Origin: Acidimicrobium ferrooxidans DSM 10331
Lineage (GTDB): Bacteria > Actinomycetota > Acidimicrobiia > Acidimicrobiales > Acidimicrobiaceae
Length of the DNA: 64,000 bases
Direction: 5' to 3'
Assembly: GCF_000023265.1 (NCBI RefSeq)
Contig: NC_013124.1
Location: forward strand, 1,802,001 to 1,866,000
The position numbers and the translations under genes were made by a program. A model generated the notes under the pieces. It saw only the letters and a list, made by a program, of their open reading frames with translations. It did not search any database and was not told the origin of the DNA. Within the stretch, counting starts at the first letter, position 1. Each line of letters starts with the position of its first letter. Below are positions 23,973-32,454 of the stretch, piece after piece.

Positions 23973-25361
23973 ATGAGCCAACCCATCGACGCGGCGACCG
24001 ATCAGGCCCCACCCTTCGAGGAGCGTTGGACGCTCCTCGAAGGGTGGGGCCGAACGCCCCGCTCGGCGGCGTGGCTTCGCGAAGCGACAGACGACGCCGT
24101 CGTCGATGCCCTCTGTAGCCAGGGCCCCCGCCCGGTGCTCGCCCGCGGCCTCGGACGCAGCTACGGCGACGCGGCGCTCGCGGCAGGCGGGATCGTGCTG
24201 GACATGACCAGCCGCCAGCCGGTCGTCACCCTCGACCAGCATCGCGGCGTCGCCGTCGTCGACGCGGGTACCTCGCTTGCCCACCTCGCTGCGAGTGTGC
24301 TCCCCCACGGTTGGTTCCTCCCCGTCACCCCCGGCACCAAGCACGTCACCGTCGGCGGTGCGATCGCCGCCGACGTCCATGGCAAGAACCATCACCGAGA
24401 CGGATCGTTCGGCGGCTACGTCGAGCGACTCTGGCTGGCCACGCCGGAGGGCATCGTCGAGCTCGCGCCACCCGATGAGCGTTTCTGGGCGACCGTGGGC
24501 GGCATGGGACTGACCGGGGTCATCCTCCGAGCCGCCGTTCGGCTCATCCCGGTCGAGAGCCGCTTCGTCCTCGACCGAGAAGTCGCGACGTCGTCCCTCG
24601 ACGAGACCATCGAGGTCCTCGCCGACGACAGTTCGGTTCGCTACTCCGTCGCATGGCTGGACGCGACGGCTACCGGAGCTCGCCTCGGCCGCGGCCTCGT
24701 CTCGTTCGCCGACCACGCACCCGCCGACGCACTCCCGGCCTCGCTCGCTCACGACCCACTCCGACTGCCGCGCGAGCGAACGCTGCCCGCACCTCCAGAT
24801 CGCATCCCCTCAGGGCTGCTGTCGGTGCCCACGATTCGGGCGTTCAACGAGCTGTGGTACCAGCGTGGACGGCGTCGGCCGGAGACGGCCCTCGTCGACC
24901 TGCGCTCGTACTTCTATCCGCTCGACGCCGTGAACGGTTGGAACCGTCTCTACGGCCCACGAGGTTTCGTGCAGTACCAAGTGGTCGTCCCGAACGACGC
25001 CGTATCGGTGATCAGGCGCATCCTCACCGACCTCGTCGAGCATGGGCATCCGTCGTTCCTCAGCGTGCTGAAGCGCTTCGGGCCAGCGGGGAACGGTTGG
25101 CTCTCGTTCCCCACCGCAGGCTGGACTCTCGCGCTCGATCTCCCGGCGCGCCGGAGCGACCTCGAGACCCTCCTCGTGCGCCTCGACGCCCTCGTGCTCG
25201 AGGCCGGAGGTCGCGTCTACCTCGCCAAGGACGGACGGCTTCGACCTGAGTCCGCTCGGGCGATGTACACCAGGATCGACGACTTCCAAGCGCTGCGTGC
25301 ACGCCTCGGTGTACGAGGCGTCATCAGCTCCGACCTCGCCCGCCGCCTGCACCTCGACTAG
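23973..25361 (+). CDS. dprE1: Decaprenylphosphoryl-beta-D-ribose oxidase
   Basis: A 462-residue FAD enzyme of the vanillyl-alcohol oxidase fold that oxidises decaprenylphosphoryl-ribose to the 2'-keto intermediate on the way to decaprenylphosphoryl-arabinose. The FAD domain has ARGLGRSYGDAALAAGG and GGAIAADVHGKNHH (the flavin-contact His). The substrate domain has YGPRGFVQYQVVVP, FLSVLKRFGP and YLAKDGRLRPE. In the segment GWTLALDLP, residue 387 is Ala. Recalled alignment puts this at Cys387 of the M. tuberculosis enzyme, the residue trapped by benzothiazinones. A perfect 21-bp hairpin lies in codons 11-27. The start at 23973 is 4 nt after the previous stop and lacks a clear ribosome-binding site. 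Confidence 0.93.
   Translation: MSQPIDAATDQAPPFEERWTLLEGWGRTPRSAAWLREATDDAVVDALCSQGPRPVLARGLGRSYGDAALAAGGIVLDMTSRQPVVTLDQHRGVAVVDAGTSLAHLAASVLPHGWFLPVTPGTKHVTVGGAIAADVHGKNHHRDGSFGGYVERLWLATPEGIVELAPPDERFWATVGGMGLTGVILRAAVRLIPVESRFVLDREVATSSLDETIEVLADDSSVRYSVAWLDATATGARLGRGLVSFADHAPADALPASLAHDPLRLPRERTLPAPPDRIPSGLLSVPTIRAFNELWYQRGRRRPETALVDLRSYFYPLDAVNGWNRLYGPRGFVQYQVVVPNDAVSVIRRILTDLVEHGHPSFLSVLKRFGPAGNGWLSFPTAGWTLALDLPARRSDLETLLVRLDALVLEAGGRVYLAKDGRLRPESARAMYTRIDDFQALRARLGVRGVISSDLARRLHLD
24005..24051 (+). repeat. Perfect 21-bp inverted repeat inside dprE1
   Basis: The left arm (24005-24025, beginning GGCCCCACCC) and right arm (24031-24051) are exact reverse complements separated by TTGGA. 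The hairpin begins 32 nt after the dprE1 ATG and encodes part of the N-terminus (APPFEERWTLLEGWG). As mRNA it would be extremely stable. Confidence 0.9.
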
Positions 25362-25364
25362 CCT
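25359..25364 (+). promoter_or_regulatory. TAGCCT -10 box before dprE2
   Basis: TAGCCT, overlapping the dprE1 stop codon, lies 6 nt before the dprE2 GTG at 25371. It could give a leaderless dprE2 transcript in addition to operon read-through. Confidence 0.4.
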
Positions 25365-25370
25365 CGTGGC

Positions 25371-26129
25371 GTGCTCAACGCCAACGGTCTTCCCCAACAG
25401 CTCCTCGTCGTGGGGGGTGGGTCCGATCTCGCGGTCGCGATCATCGAGCGCCTCGCAACCGACGGCCCCCTCGAACGCGTCGCGCTCGCCGGACCGCGGC
25501 CGGCCACACTCGAACGCGCTCGCGACCGGATCCGTGAGCACCTCGACGAGGTCGCCACGTTCCACCTGGACCTCGCCGATCCACGAGCGGTACCGAGCGA
25601 CCTCGAACCAGCCCTCGAGTGGCTCGGCAGTGTGGATGCCGTCCTCGTCGCGGCAGGTGTCCTCCCCGACCAACACGCTGCCGAGGCCGACCCCGCCATC
25701 GTCGCGAATGCCTTTGCGGTCAACGCCACCGGACCTGCGGTGGCACTCAGCGTGCTCGCCGATCGCCTCGAGCGGGCCGGCACCGGTCAGCTGATCGTCC
25801 TCTCGTCGGTCGCCGCCACGGTGGTGCGCCGGCGAAGCTACGTCTACGACGCGTCGAAGGCGGCGCTCGATCGCTTTGCCCTCGGGCTCGCCGATCGCCT
25901 CGAACCGGCGGTCGGTGTCCACATCGTGCGCCCGATGTTCGTCACGACCCGCATGACCGAGGGTCTCGAGCGACCACCGCTCGCGCTCTCGCCCGAACAG
26001 GTCGCTCGCGCAACCATCGCAGGGATCCAGGCTCGCCAACGAGTGATCTGGGTGCCCCGGGCCGCCGCGCTCGGGGTCATGGTGCTCAGCGTCCTGCCGC
26101 GCACCGTCCTCCGACGTCTCCCGATCTGA
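25371..26129 (+). CDS. dprE2: Decaprenylphosphoryl-2-keto-D-erythro-pentose reductase (SDR)
   Basis: A 252-residue classical short-chain dehydrogenase. It has LLVVGGGSDLAVAIIERLA as the cofactor loop, a DLADP dinucleotide-specificity region, VLVAAGVLPDQ and LSSVAATVVRRRSYVYDASKAALDRFA, with the catalytic Ser and YxxxK. Directly following dprE1, it matches DprE2 (Rv3791), which reduces the 2'-keto intermediate to decaprenylphosphoryl-arabinose, the arabinose donor for cell-wall arabinan. Length and the C-terminal hydrophobic end (LGVMVLSVLPRTVLRRLP) also fit. Confidence 0.9.
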   Translation: MLNANGLPQQLLVVGGGSDLAVAIIERLATDGPLERVALAGPRPATLERARDRIREHLDEVATFHLDLADPRAVPSDLEPALEWLGSVDAVLVAAGVLPDQHAAEADPAIVANAFAVNATGPAVALSVLADRLERAGTGQLIVLSSVAATVVRRRSYVYDASKAALDRFALGLADRLEPAVGVHIVRPMFVTTRMTEGLERPPLALSPEQVARATIAGIQARQRVIWVPRAAALGVMVLSVLPRTVLRRLPI

Positions 26130-26144
26130 CAGGCAACGTCCCTC

Positions 26145-29100
26145 TTACCCCGCGACCGCGGTGCCCCCGACCAGATCGACGCCGCCAGGCGCAGGGGCGC
26201 TCGGGGCGCCGCCAAGCCCCACGATGGCGCCGGAGGACAACACCAGTTCGAGACCGGCACCTGCGCGCGCAGCACTCACCACGGTGGCAGAGCCGACATC
26301 GGCGCTCGCGAGGTCCGATGCATCGCCGAAGGCAAAGACATCGCCGTTCGCAAGCACGAGCCAGTAGCCCTGGCCGTCGGCCGTCGGCACGAGCGTGACC
26401 ACTGGGGCAGGGAGCGGGTGCGAGCCGCCGAGGCCTGAGTAGCCGGCACTGTAGGTATTGCCGTAGAAGTGGGCGTCACCGAAGCCAAAGACGCCGCCGT
26501 CGGCGGCCACCAACCAGTAGCCCTGGCCGTCGGGGGTGGGGCTGAGCCCGACGACCGGTGCGGCGAGCGGGTGGGAGCCGCCGAGGCCGGTGAGACCCAA
26601 GGTATAGGTGTTCCCGAAGAAGGGTGCGTCACCGAAGCCAAAGACGCCACCGTCGGCGGCCACCAACCAGTAGCCCTGGCCATCGGGGGTGGGGCTGAGC
26701 CCGACGACCGGTGCGGCGAGCGGGTGCGAGCCGCCGAGGCCGGTGAGACCCAAGGTATAGGTGTTCCCGAAGAAGGGTGCGTCACCGAAGCCAAAGACGC
26801 CGCCGTCGGCGGCCACCAACCAGTAGCCCTGGCCATCGGGGGTGGGGCTGAGCCCGACGACCGGTGCGGCGAGCGGATGGGAGCCACCGAGGCCGGTGAT
26901 GCCAAGGGTGGCGGTGTCACCGAGACTGGTGGCACCGTCGGCGGCCACCACGGTCCCATCCGCCGTGACGCCGCGAAGCCCGACGTTCCCCGTCGGCGAC
27001 GACGATGGTGGAGCAGGCGTCGTTGGCGAGGTCGTCGTCGGGGTGGTCGCCGACTGCGCGTTCGTCGCCGGGGTGCCGACCGCCGCGATCGCGCCCACCG
27101 CACCGCCAGCGGGTGCGGTGGCGCCGATGCTCACCCCTCCATCGAAGCCGACGAGGGCGCCCGACGACAGGACGATGGAGTAGCCCTGGCCACCGGGACC
27201 GGGCACGAGTCCGATCGCGCTCGCCGTTCCCGGCGTGAGCGATCCGTAGCTCGGCGCATCGCCGAAGCCGTAGACCGTACCGTCGGCGGCGAGCAGCCAG
27301 TAGCCCTGGCCATCGGGGGTCGCGAGCATGGCGACGATCGGGCTGGCGGGTGCCGCCGGAAGCCCGCCGAGGTTCGTGGCGTCGCCGAAGGCGAGCACGG
27401 TGCCGTTCGCAAGGGCGAGCCAGTAGCCCTTGCCGTCAGGGGTAGGCACAAGCGCCACGACACGCGCTGGCAGCGGATGAGCACCGCCGAGGCCGGTGAA
27501 GCCGCGCGTGTAGGTATTGCCGTAGAAACCCGCGTCACCGAAGCTGAAGACGCCGCCGTCGGCGGCCACTAACCAGTAGCCCTGGCCATCGGGGGTGGGG
27601 CTGAGCCCGACGACCGGTGCGGCGAGCGGGTGGGAGCCGCCGAGGCCGGTGATGCCGAGGGTATAGGTGTTCCCGAAGAAGGGTGCGTCACCGAAGCCAA
27701 AGACGCCGCCGTCGGCCGCCACCAACCAGTAGCCCTGGCCGCTCGGGTCGCGGGTGATCCCGACCACGGGTGCAGCCAGGGGGTGGGAGCCGCCGAGGCC
27801 GGTGATGCCGAGGGTAGCGGTGTCGCCGAGACTGGTGGCACCGTCGGCGGCCACCACGGTTCCGGCTGGGGTGGTCTCGAGCACCCCGTTGCCGAGGCTC
27901 GGCGACTCGGGCGGCGTCGGGGGCGGTGCGGGGGCTGAGGCGCTCGCGTCGTTCGAGATCGCGATCGGTCCGCTCGCGACGAACCAGGCCGAGGGGAGTC
28001 CGAGAGCACCAGCGAACGTTGCGCCCGAGACGGTCACCGACCCGTTCGTGCCGCTCACGGTGATCGAGGTCACTCGTCCGCCGTCGTTACCGAGCCCGTT
28101 GCGCGCATCGACCGCGAGTCCGGTGGGTGTGCCGATCGAGGGGAATGCGGCCTCGACCGACGCGAGCGAGACGCTCTGCGTCCAGGGGTTCCAGGGGTTA
28201 CAGATGTTGCCGTAGCAGCCCGCATCGTAGGGATCGGGAACGGCGGGAAACGTACCGGGTGCCGTGTAACCGCCATCGGAGGCCGAGTACTGCGTGAACG
28301 CAGGCGCTCCGGAGGCGGTCACGAGCACCTCGTGCGCCGTGTCCGCCACCGCCTGCTCGACCAGCGGCCGATACGGCGCGCTCAACCCGTTGTTCACACC
28401 GCCGTAGACCTGGCACGCCGAGGTGTCGCAGATGGTCGCGAACCCGTAGCCGTTGCCGACCGCGAGCGCATAGGTTCGGGCCTCGACGGCCTGAGCCTCG
28501 AGCGCCTGGAAACCCCATGGTTCCCCTTGCGGACCGGAAGCGCCGAGGAGGCCCCATGAGGCCGGCATCTCGTTCGCCACCACACCGAGCACGTAGGACT
28601 CGAGCCCGAGCTCATTGACGAGCACCATCTGGCCCGAGCCATCCTGGAGCACCTCGAGTTGGCCGCGATAGCTCCGCTCGCTGCCGCCGGGCCCACACCA
28701 CACGAGTGCCGACGAGGCCGGCTCGTCGACCTGCTGACCGACCGGCGGCAGCGACGGCGGCGACACCCACAGCGAACCAGGTGCGCTCGTGAGGTTACTC
28801 CACCCTCCTGGGGAGCCGCAGCCCGTGGCGGCTTGCCCCACCGCCGCAACCATGGTGCCACCCTGATCCGTGAGCTCCACCGGGACGTTCGCACCGACGC
28901 TGACGCCACCGACGCTCAAACCGGATGGATCGAAGACGACAACGGGGCCCCCGTTGGCCTCGGTGATCCAGACGCGCACTGCCTGGTCGGCAGCCGTCGT
29001 GAGCGTGGTCCCACCGTAGAAGTGCGCGAGGATGGCCTGATAGGAGTCCTGGCCCACACTGGCGTAGCCGATCTCGCCGAACTGCGAAGCGCCGGAGCCT

Positions 29101-29258
29101 CCACCGACACCGAACCCGGTGAAGGTGAGCTCGCCGCTGGTCGACGTTGGCGTCATCGCCGGTGCATGCGCCGGCGCCGCGACAAGGGCTCCGAGCGCGA
29201 TCGCTGCGCCCGCGAGCGGAATACGGCGCCCTCCGACGCGCACGCTGGTCCTCGGCAA
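26145..29258 (-). CDS. Secreted SpoIID/LytB-domain protein with 51-residue repeats
   Basis: A 1037-residue exported protein. TTG at 29258 is chosen because AGGAGG lies 9 nt upstream and a signal peptide follows ([22 protein letters not shown]). Residues about 30-440 contain a SpoIID/LytB-like domain, with [11 protein letters not shown] and [14 protein letters not shown] as its hallmarks. That fold includes peptidoglycan lytic enzymes and their regulators. Two repeat blocks follow, built from units of the form [22 protein letters not shown] and separated by a Thr/Pro linker (about 720-750). Several units are identical at protein level and nearly identical in DNA with a 153-bp period. Such repeats are frequent in secreted acidimicrobial proteins and suggest a propeller-like or wall-binding module. 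Confidence 0.85.
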   Translation of the reverse strand: MPRTSVRVGGRRIPLAGAAIALGALVAAPAHAPAMTPTSTSGELTFTGFGVGGGSGASQFGEIGYASVGQDSYQAILAHFYGGTTLTTAADQAVRVWITEANGGPVVVFDPSGLSVGGVSVGANVPVELTDQGGTMVAAVGQAATGCGSPGGWSNLTSAPGSLWVSPPSLPPVGQQVDEPASSALVWCGPGGSERSYRGQLEVLQDGSGQMVLVNELGLESYVLGVVANEMPASWGLLGASGPQGEPWGFQALEAQAVEARTYALAVGNGYGFATICDTSACQVYGGVNNGLSAPYRPLVEQAVADTAHEVLVTASGAPAFTQYSASDGGYTAPGTFPAVPDPYDAGCYGNICNPWNPWTQSVSLASVEAAFPSIGTPTGLAVDARNGLGNDGGRVTSITVSGTNGSVTVSGATFAGALGLPSAWFVASGPIAISNDASASAPAPPPTPPESPSLGNGVLETTPAGTVVAADGATSLGDTATLGITGLGGSHPLAAPVVGITRDPSGQGYWLVAADGGVFGFGDAPFFGNTYTLGITGLGGSHPLAAPVVGLSPTPDGQGYWLVAADGGVFSFGDAGFYGNTYTRGFTGLGGAHPLPARVVALVPTPDGKGYWLALANGTVLAFGDATNLGGLPAAPASPIVAMLATPDGQGYWLLAADGTVYGFGDAPSYGSLTPGTASAIGLVPGPGGQGYSIVLSSGALVGFDGGVSIGATAPAGGAVGAIAAVGTPATNAQSATTPTTTSPTTPAPPSSSPTGNVGLRGVTADGTVVAADGATSLGDTATLGITGLGGSHPLAAPVVGLSPTPDGQGYWLVAADGGVFGFGDAPFFGNTYTLGLTGLGGSHPLAAPVVGLSPTPDGQGYWLVAADGGVFGFGDAPFFGNTYTLGLTGLGGSHPLAAPVVGLSPTPDGQGYWLVAADGGVFGFGDAHFYGNTYSAGYSGLGGSHPLPAPVVTLVPTADGQGYWLVLANGDVFAFGDASDLASADVGSATVVSAARAGAGLELVLSSGAIVGLGGAPSAPAPGGVDLVGGTAVAG
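26511..26970. repeat. Tandem 153-bp repeats encoding [15 protein letters not shown] units (block 1)
   Basis: Three consecutive units start near 26511, 26664 and 26817, each exactly 153 bp apart. They are almost identical, differing at a few third positions. They encode 51-residue modules at the C-terminal end of the SpoIID-type protein. Confidence 0.9.
27568..27870. repeat. 153-bp repeat units and duplicated module start (block 2)
   Basis: Two more units of the same 153-bp family start near 27568 and 27721. They are followed by a copy of the [19 protein letters not shown] segment that is also present at the other block (near 26950). The whole block therefore seems duplicated within the gene. 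Confidence 0.85.
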
Positions 29259-29323
29259 CCTCTGCCCCCTCCTGCGTGAGCCCTCCTTGGCCGAGCCGAG
29301 CGCGCCTTCTCGACGCTCGGCCC

Positions 29324-29329
29324 ACACTA
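29324..29329 (-). promoter_or_regulatory. Candidate -10 box for the SpoIID-type gene
   Basis: TAGTGT on the minus strand, about 65 nt before the TTG start. Unlike the leaderless genes, this transcript would have a leader carrying the AGGAGG site. Confidence 0.35.
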
Positions 29330-29365
29330 CACCATCGGCACGCGCCGGAGCGGTCTTGACGGACG

Positions 29366-29371
29366 TAGACT
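29366..29371 (+). promoter_or_regulatory. TAGACT -10 box before the glycan locus
   Basis: TAGACT lies 10 nt upstream of the ATG at 29382 and is the probable promoter for the four-gene plus-strand run that follows. Confidence 0.45.
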
Positions 29372-29381
29372 CCAAGGCGCC

Positions 29382-30335
29382 ATGGCCTCTCGCGACCTCA
29401 CCGCCAAGGACCTCACTGCAAGGGAACTGCGCACCCATCTCGACGAGACCCGAGCAGCACTTCGGGCTCGCCTTGCGCCGTCGCTGGAGCGGACGTTGCG
29501 TGAAGCGCTGGTCGATCTCGAGCCGCTCCTCGGGCCCCGCGCGCTTGCCGAACGGTTGCGGCGACTCGCGGCGGCGTCCTATGTCGAGGCCGACGTACCG
29601 ACCCAATCGCGAATCCCGGGGCTCGCCGTCGTCAAGCGCGGCGTGCACGCTCTCGTGGCGTGGTACGTCCGTGCGATCGTGCAGCAGGTCAACACCTTTG
29701 CCTTCGAGACGGCCGGTGTCCTCGAAGCGGTCAGCATCAAGCTCGACGAGTTCGAGCGGCGCCTCGGTGCCGTCGAGGCTCCGAGCGTCGCACCGGCCAC
29801 GGCCATCACAGTGCCGTGGCCTCCCGGCGCGAACGCTGCGATCGTGGCGGCGCTGACCGAACTCGAGCCGGGGGCTCGCGTGCTCGTCTCGGACGCGACG
29901 AACGACGACCTCGCGACCGCCCTGGCCGCCGCAGGCCTCGACGTCCTCGGCACCTCGCTCGATCAGGAGGCGGCCGATGCACTCGCCGCCGACGGTATCG
30001 ACGTGCGCATCCTCACGATGAACGAACTGCTCGACGCAACGGCGCCCGGATCCATCGATGCGGTCGTGCTCCGAGGCACCGAGGTCGAGTTCAGCGACGT
30101 CACCGCCAAGCGTCGCCTCATCGCATCGGCCCGGCGCGCCGCCAAGGGTCCCGTCGTCCTCGTCTGGAACGAGCCCGAGCGCCTCGCCGCCGAACCGAGC
30201 CTTGCGGGCGTGCTCGCGCTGCACCCTGGGCCGTTGCCCAAGGCGGCGTGGGAACTCCTCCTCGCAGAGCGCGGCGAGCGGCCCGTCCTCGCGCCGGTCG
30301 CCGACGGGCTCACCATGGCGGTGCTCCCCGGCTGA
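29382..30335 (+). CDS. Glycan-locus protein with degenerate methyltransferase-like domain
   Basis: A 317-residue protein I cannot assign firmly. Residues 1-135 are helical with charged heptads. They include HALVAWYVRAIVQQVNTFAFE and IKLDEFERRLG, a layout seen before methyltransferase domains in actinobacterial polysaccharide clusters. Residues 140-300 look Rossmann-like (ARVLVSDATNDDLATALAAAGLDVLGTS; DAVVLRGTEVEFS), but a clear SAM-binding glycine motif is missing. It overlaps the first glycosyltransferase (TGATG), so it belongs to that operon. A modified or inactive methyltransferase used as a scaffold is one possibility. Confidence 0.6.
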   Translation: MASRDLTAKDLTARELRTHLDETRAALRARLAPSLERTLREALVDLEPLLGPRALAERLRRLAAASYVEADVPTQSRIPGLAVVKRGVHALVAWYVRAIVQQVNTFAFETAGVLEAVSIKLDEFERRLGAVEAPSVAPATAITVPWPPGANAAIVAALTELEPGARVLVSDATNDDLATALAAAGLDVLGTSLDQEAADALAADGIDVRILTMNELLDATAPGSIDAVVLRGTEVEFSDVTAKRRLIASARRAAKGPVVLVWNEPERLAAEPSLAGVLALHPGPLPKAAWELLLAERGERPVLAPVADGLTMAVLPG

Positions 30336-31381
30336 TGAGGGTTCTCCACCTCGTCCCGTCGCTCGCGCCCCACGACGCCATCGGCACGCACACTCGGCTC
30401 CTGCACGAAGCGCTGCTCGCTGCCGGCATCGACTCTGAGATCGTCGCAGACGAGGCACTCGACGGCGCCCAGGCCACGCCGTTCGCCGCGCTTCGTCGAC
30501 GGCGGCTCGATGCCGCCACCGTGGTGTGGTACCAGGCATCCACGACCTCGCCGATGGCCGCATGGGTTAGGACTCAGGTCCGTGCACGGCGCCTCCTGAC
30601 CTACCACAACGTCACCCCGTGGCAGTACCAGGAGCAGACCAACGTCGAGGTTGCCCGTGCCCTCTGGAGGGCACGGGGCGAACTCACGCACCTCGCGCCA
30701 GCCGTCCACCTTGCGAGCACCGTCTCGCGCTTCAATGCCCGCGATCTGAGGCGACTCGGGGTCGACGAGGTGCGGATCCTGCCCCCACTCATCGAGCTCG
30801 GTGAGCCCGCAGAGCCTGCGCCGGCCCGGCCATCTGGCTCGCGATGGATCTTCGTCGGTCGACTCGTACCGCACAAGCGCCAGGATCGCCTCATCGCAGC
30901 GCTCGCGATCTACCGTCGCACGATCGACCCCTCGGCGACGCTCGCGCTCGTGGGCAAGGCGACCGAACCGAGCTGGCGCGCGCGACTCGTCGACCTCGCC
31001 GCGGCGATCGGCGTCGAGGCGGCCGTCGAGTTCATCGGCGACGTCGACGAGTCGGGGCTGCGTGCCGAGTGGCGCGAGGCGTCCGTGTACGTCTCGGCCT
31101 CCGATCACGAGGGTTTTGGCTTCCCCCTCATCGAGGCGATGAGCGCTGGCGTGCCGGTGGTTGCGCTCGCGCGTGGCGCGGTCGCTGAGACCATCGGACG
31201 AGCGGGCCTCCTCGTCACCGACGAGGCGCCCCGAGCGCTCGCCGAGGCGGTCGCCCTCGTCGAGCACGACACCGAGGTGCGTTCGGCGCTCAGCGCCGAG
31301 GCTGCTCGACGACGCGCTGCACTCGATCCCGCGCGGGTCGGCCCCCTGTATCGAGCGCTGGCCTGGGAGGCGGCCGGGTGA
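30335..31381 (+). CDS. Glycosyltransferase, GT4-like (1 of 3)
   Basis: A 348-residue GT-B glycosyltransferase. The N-terminus VLHLVPSLAPHDAIGTHTRLLHEAL is the acceptor-domain loop. The C-terminal donor domain has WIFVGRLVPHKRQDRLIAAL and SASDHEGFGFPLIEAMSAGVPVVAL, where the EGFGFPxxE motif binds the sugar nucleotide. Starts by TGATG overlap with the preceding gene and ends in a GTGA overlap with the next glycosyltransferase. It is likely retaining and cytoplasmic, building an envelope polysaccharide exported by the Wzm/Wzt system encoded opposite. Confidence 0.9.
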   Translation: MRVLHLVPSLAPHDAIGTHTRLLHEALLAAGIDSEIVADEALDGAQATPFAALRRRRLDAATVVWYQASTTSPMAAWVRTQVRARRLLTYHNVTPWQYQEQTNVEVARALWRARGELTHLAPAVHLASTVSRFNARDLRRLGVDEVRILPPLIELGEPAEPAPARPSGSRWIFVGRLVPHKRQDRLIAALAIYRRTIDPSATLALVGKATEPSWRARLVDLAAAIGVEAAVEFIGDVDESGLRAEWREASVYVSASDHEGFGFPLIEAMSAGVPVVALARGAVAETIGRAGLLVTDEAPRALAEAVALVEHDTEVRSALSAEAARRRAALDPARVGPLYRALAWEAAG

Positions 31382-32454
31382 GGGTGCTCCAGTTCGTGCC
31401 TGCCCTCCTCCCGCACGACGCCGTCGGCAACATCGTGCGCGGTCTCGACGAGCGACTCCGCGGCATCGGCGTCTCGACCGGCATCGTGGTGGCGGGCGAC
31501 CGACCGCCTCCGGGCGCAACCAGCGTTCGCCACACCCAGCTCCGGCCTGACGACATCGTGCTCTACCACCTTGCGAGCCGCTCGCCCGAGGGTGCGCGTC
31601 TGGTCGCTCGCCACCCGAACGTGGTCGTGCACTACCACAACATCACCCCTCCGGAGCTACTGCTGCCGTGGCTCCCGACGGACGCACTCGAGCTCCAGCT
31701 GGCCAGGCGTGAGGCCGCGCGCATCCTGCGAGCTGCTCGGCTCACCATGGCGGTGAGCGCCTACAACGCAGACGACGCCCGTTCCCTGGGGGCACGTGAC
31801 GTCGCCGTCACCGGCACCCTGTCGCGCCACGATCAGCTCGTCGCAGCACCATCAACCGAGGTCCTCGGATGGCTGCGCGCAGACCGCGATCGCCGAGGGT
31901 CCCCGCACGACTGGCTGTTCGTCGGACGCCTCACACCGCACAAGCGCGCCGAGGATCTCGTCGCCGCGCTGTTCGCCTACCGACACGCCACCGGCACCGA
32001 CGCTGCGCTCACCATCGTGGGACGGCCGGCCTCGCGACGCTACCTTGCCCATCTCCGTCGGCGCGTCAGCGTGCTCGGACTCACCGCCCGCGTCCGCATC
32101 CTGACCCATCCCCTCGCACCACGCGCCCTGGCGGATCACTTTCGAGCGGCGAGCGTCTACGTCACGGCCTCGCGCCACGAGGGGTTCGGGCTGCCACTCC
32201 TCGAGGCGATGTCCTTCGGGCTGCCCATCGCTGGCCTCGCGGCTGCAGCGGTCACCGAGACGGTCCAGACGGCGGGAGTGCTCGTCGACCGCGCCGACCC
32301 AGTGGAGCTCGCCGCCGCGGCCGCGACGGCCGCCGAGCTCGGGCCACGTCTTCGTCCCGCCATGGACGAACGGCTCCGCGCGTATGACAGCGACGCCGCC
32401 TTCGCCCGCATCGTCGAGGGACTCCGGAGCGTCGGCCTCGAGGTCCGAGCGTGA
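31378..32454 (+). CDS. Glycosyltransferase, GT4-like (2 of 3)
   Basis: A 358-residue GT-B enzyme homologous to its upstream neighbour. It opens with the same VLQFVPALLPHDAVGNIVRGLDE plan and carries WLFVGRLTPHKRAEDLVAALFAYRHA and TASRHEGFGLPLLEAMSFGLPIAGL. The two genes look like tandem duplicates that have diverged. A stretch VVVHYHNITPPELLLPW suggests an acceptor-binding loop. GTGA overlaps join it to the genes on both sides. Confidence 0.9.
   Translation: MRVLQFVPALLPHDAVGNIVRGLDERLRGIGVSTGIVVAGDRPPPGATSVRHTQLRPDDIVLYHLASRSPEGARLVARHPNVVVHYHNITPPELLLPWLPTDALELQLARREAARILRAARLTMAVSAYNADDARSLGARDVAVTGTLSRHDQLVAAPSTEVLGWLRADRDRRGSPHDWLFVGRLTPHKRAEDLVAALFAYRHATGTDAALTIVGRPASRRYLAHLRRRVSVLGLTARVRILTHPLAPRALADHFRAASVYVTASRHEGFGLPLLEAMSFGLPIAGLAAAAVTETVQTAGVLVDRADPVELAAAAATAAELGPRLRPAMDERLRAYDSDAAFARIVEGLRSVGLEVRA

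Noticed and set aside
26511-27870. Regular repeats considered as a CRISPR array
   Set aside because: The repeats are contiguous 153-bp units without spacers and lie in frame in a coding sequence.
29259-30563. N-terminal extension of the SpoIID-type frame through the glycan-locus gene
   Set aside because: The extension is antisense to a coupled operon gene. The TTG at 29258 has a ribosome-binding site and is followed at once by a signal peptide.
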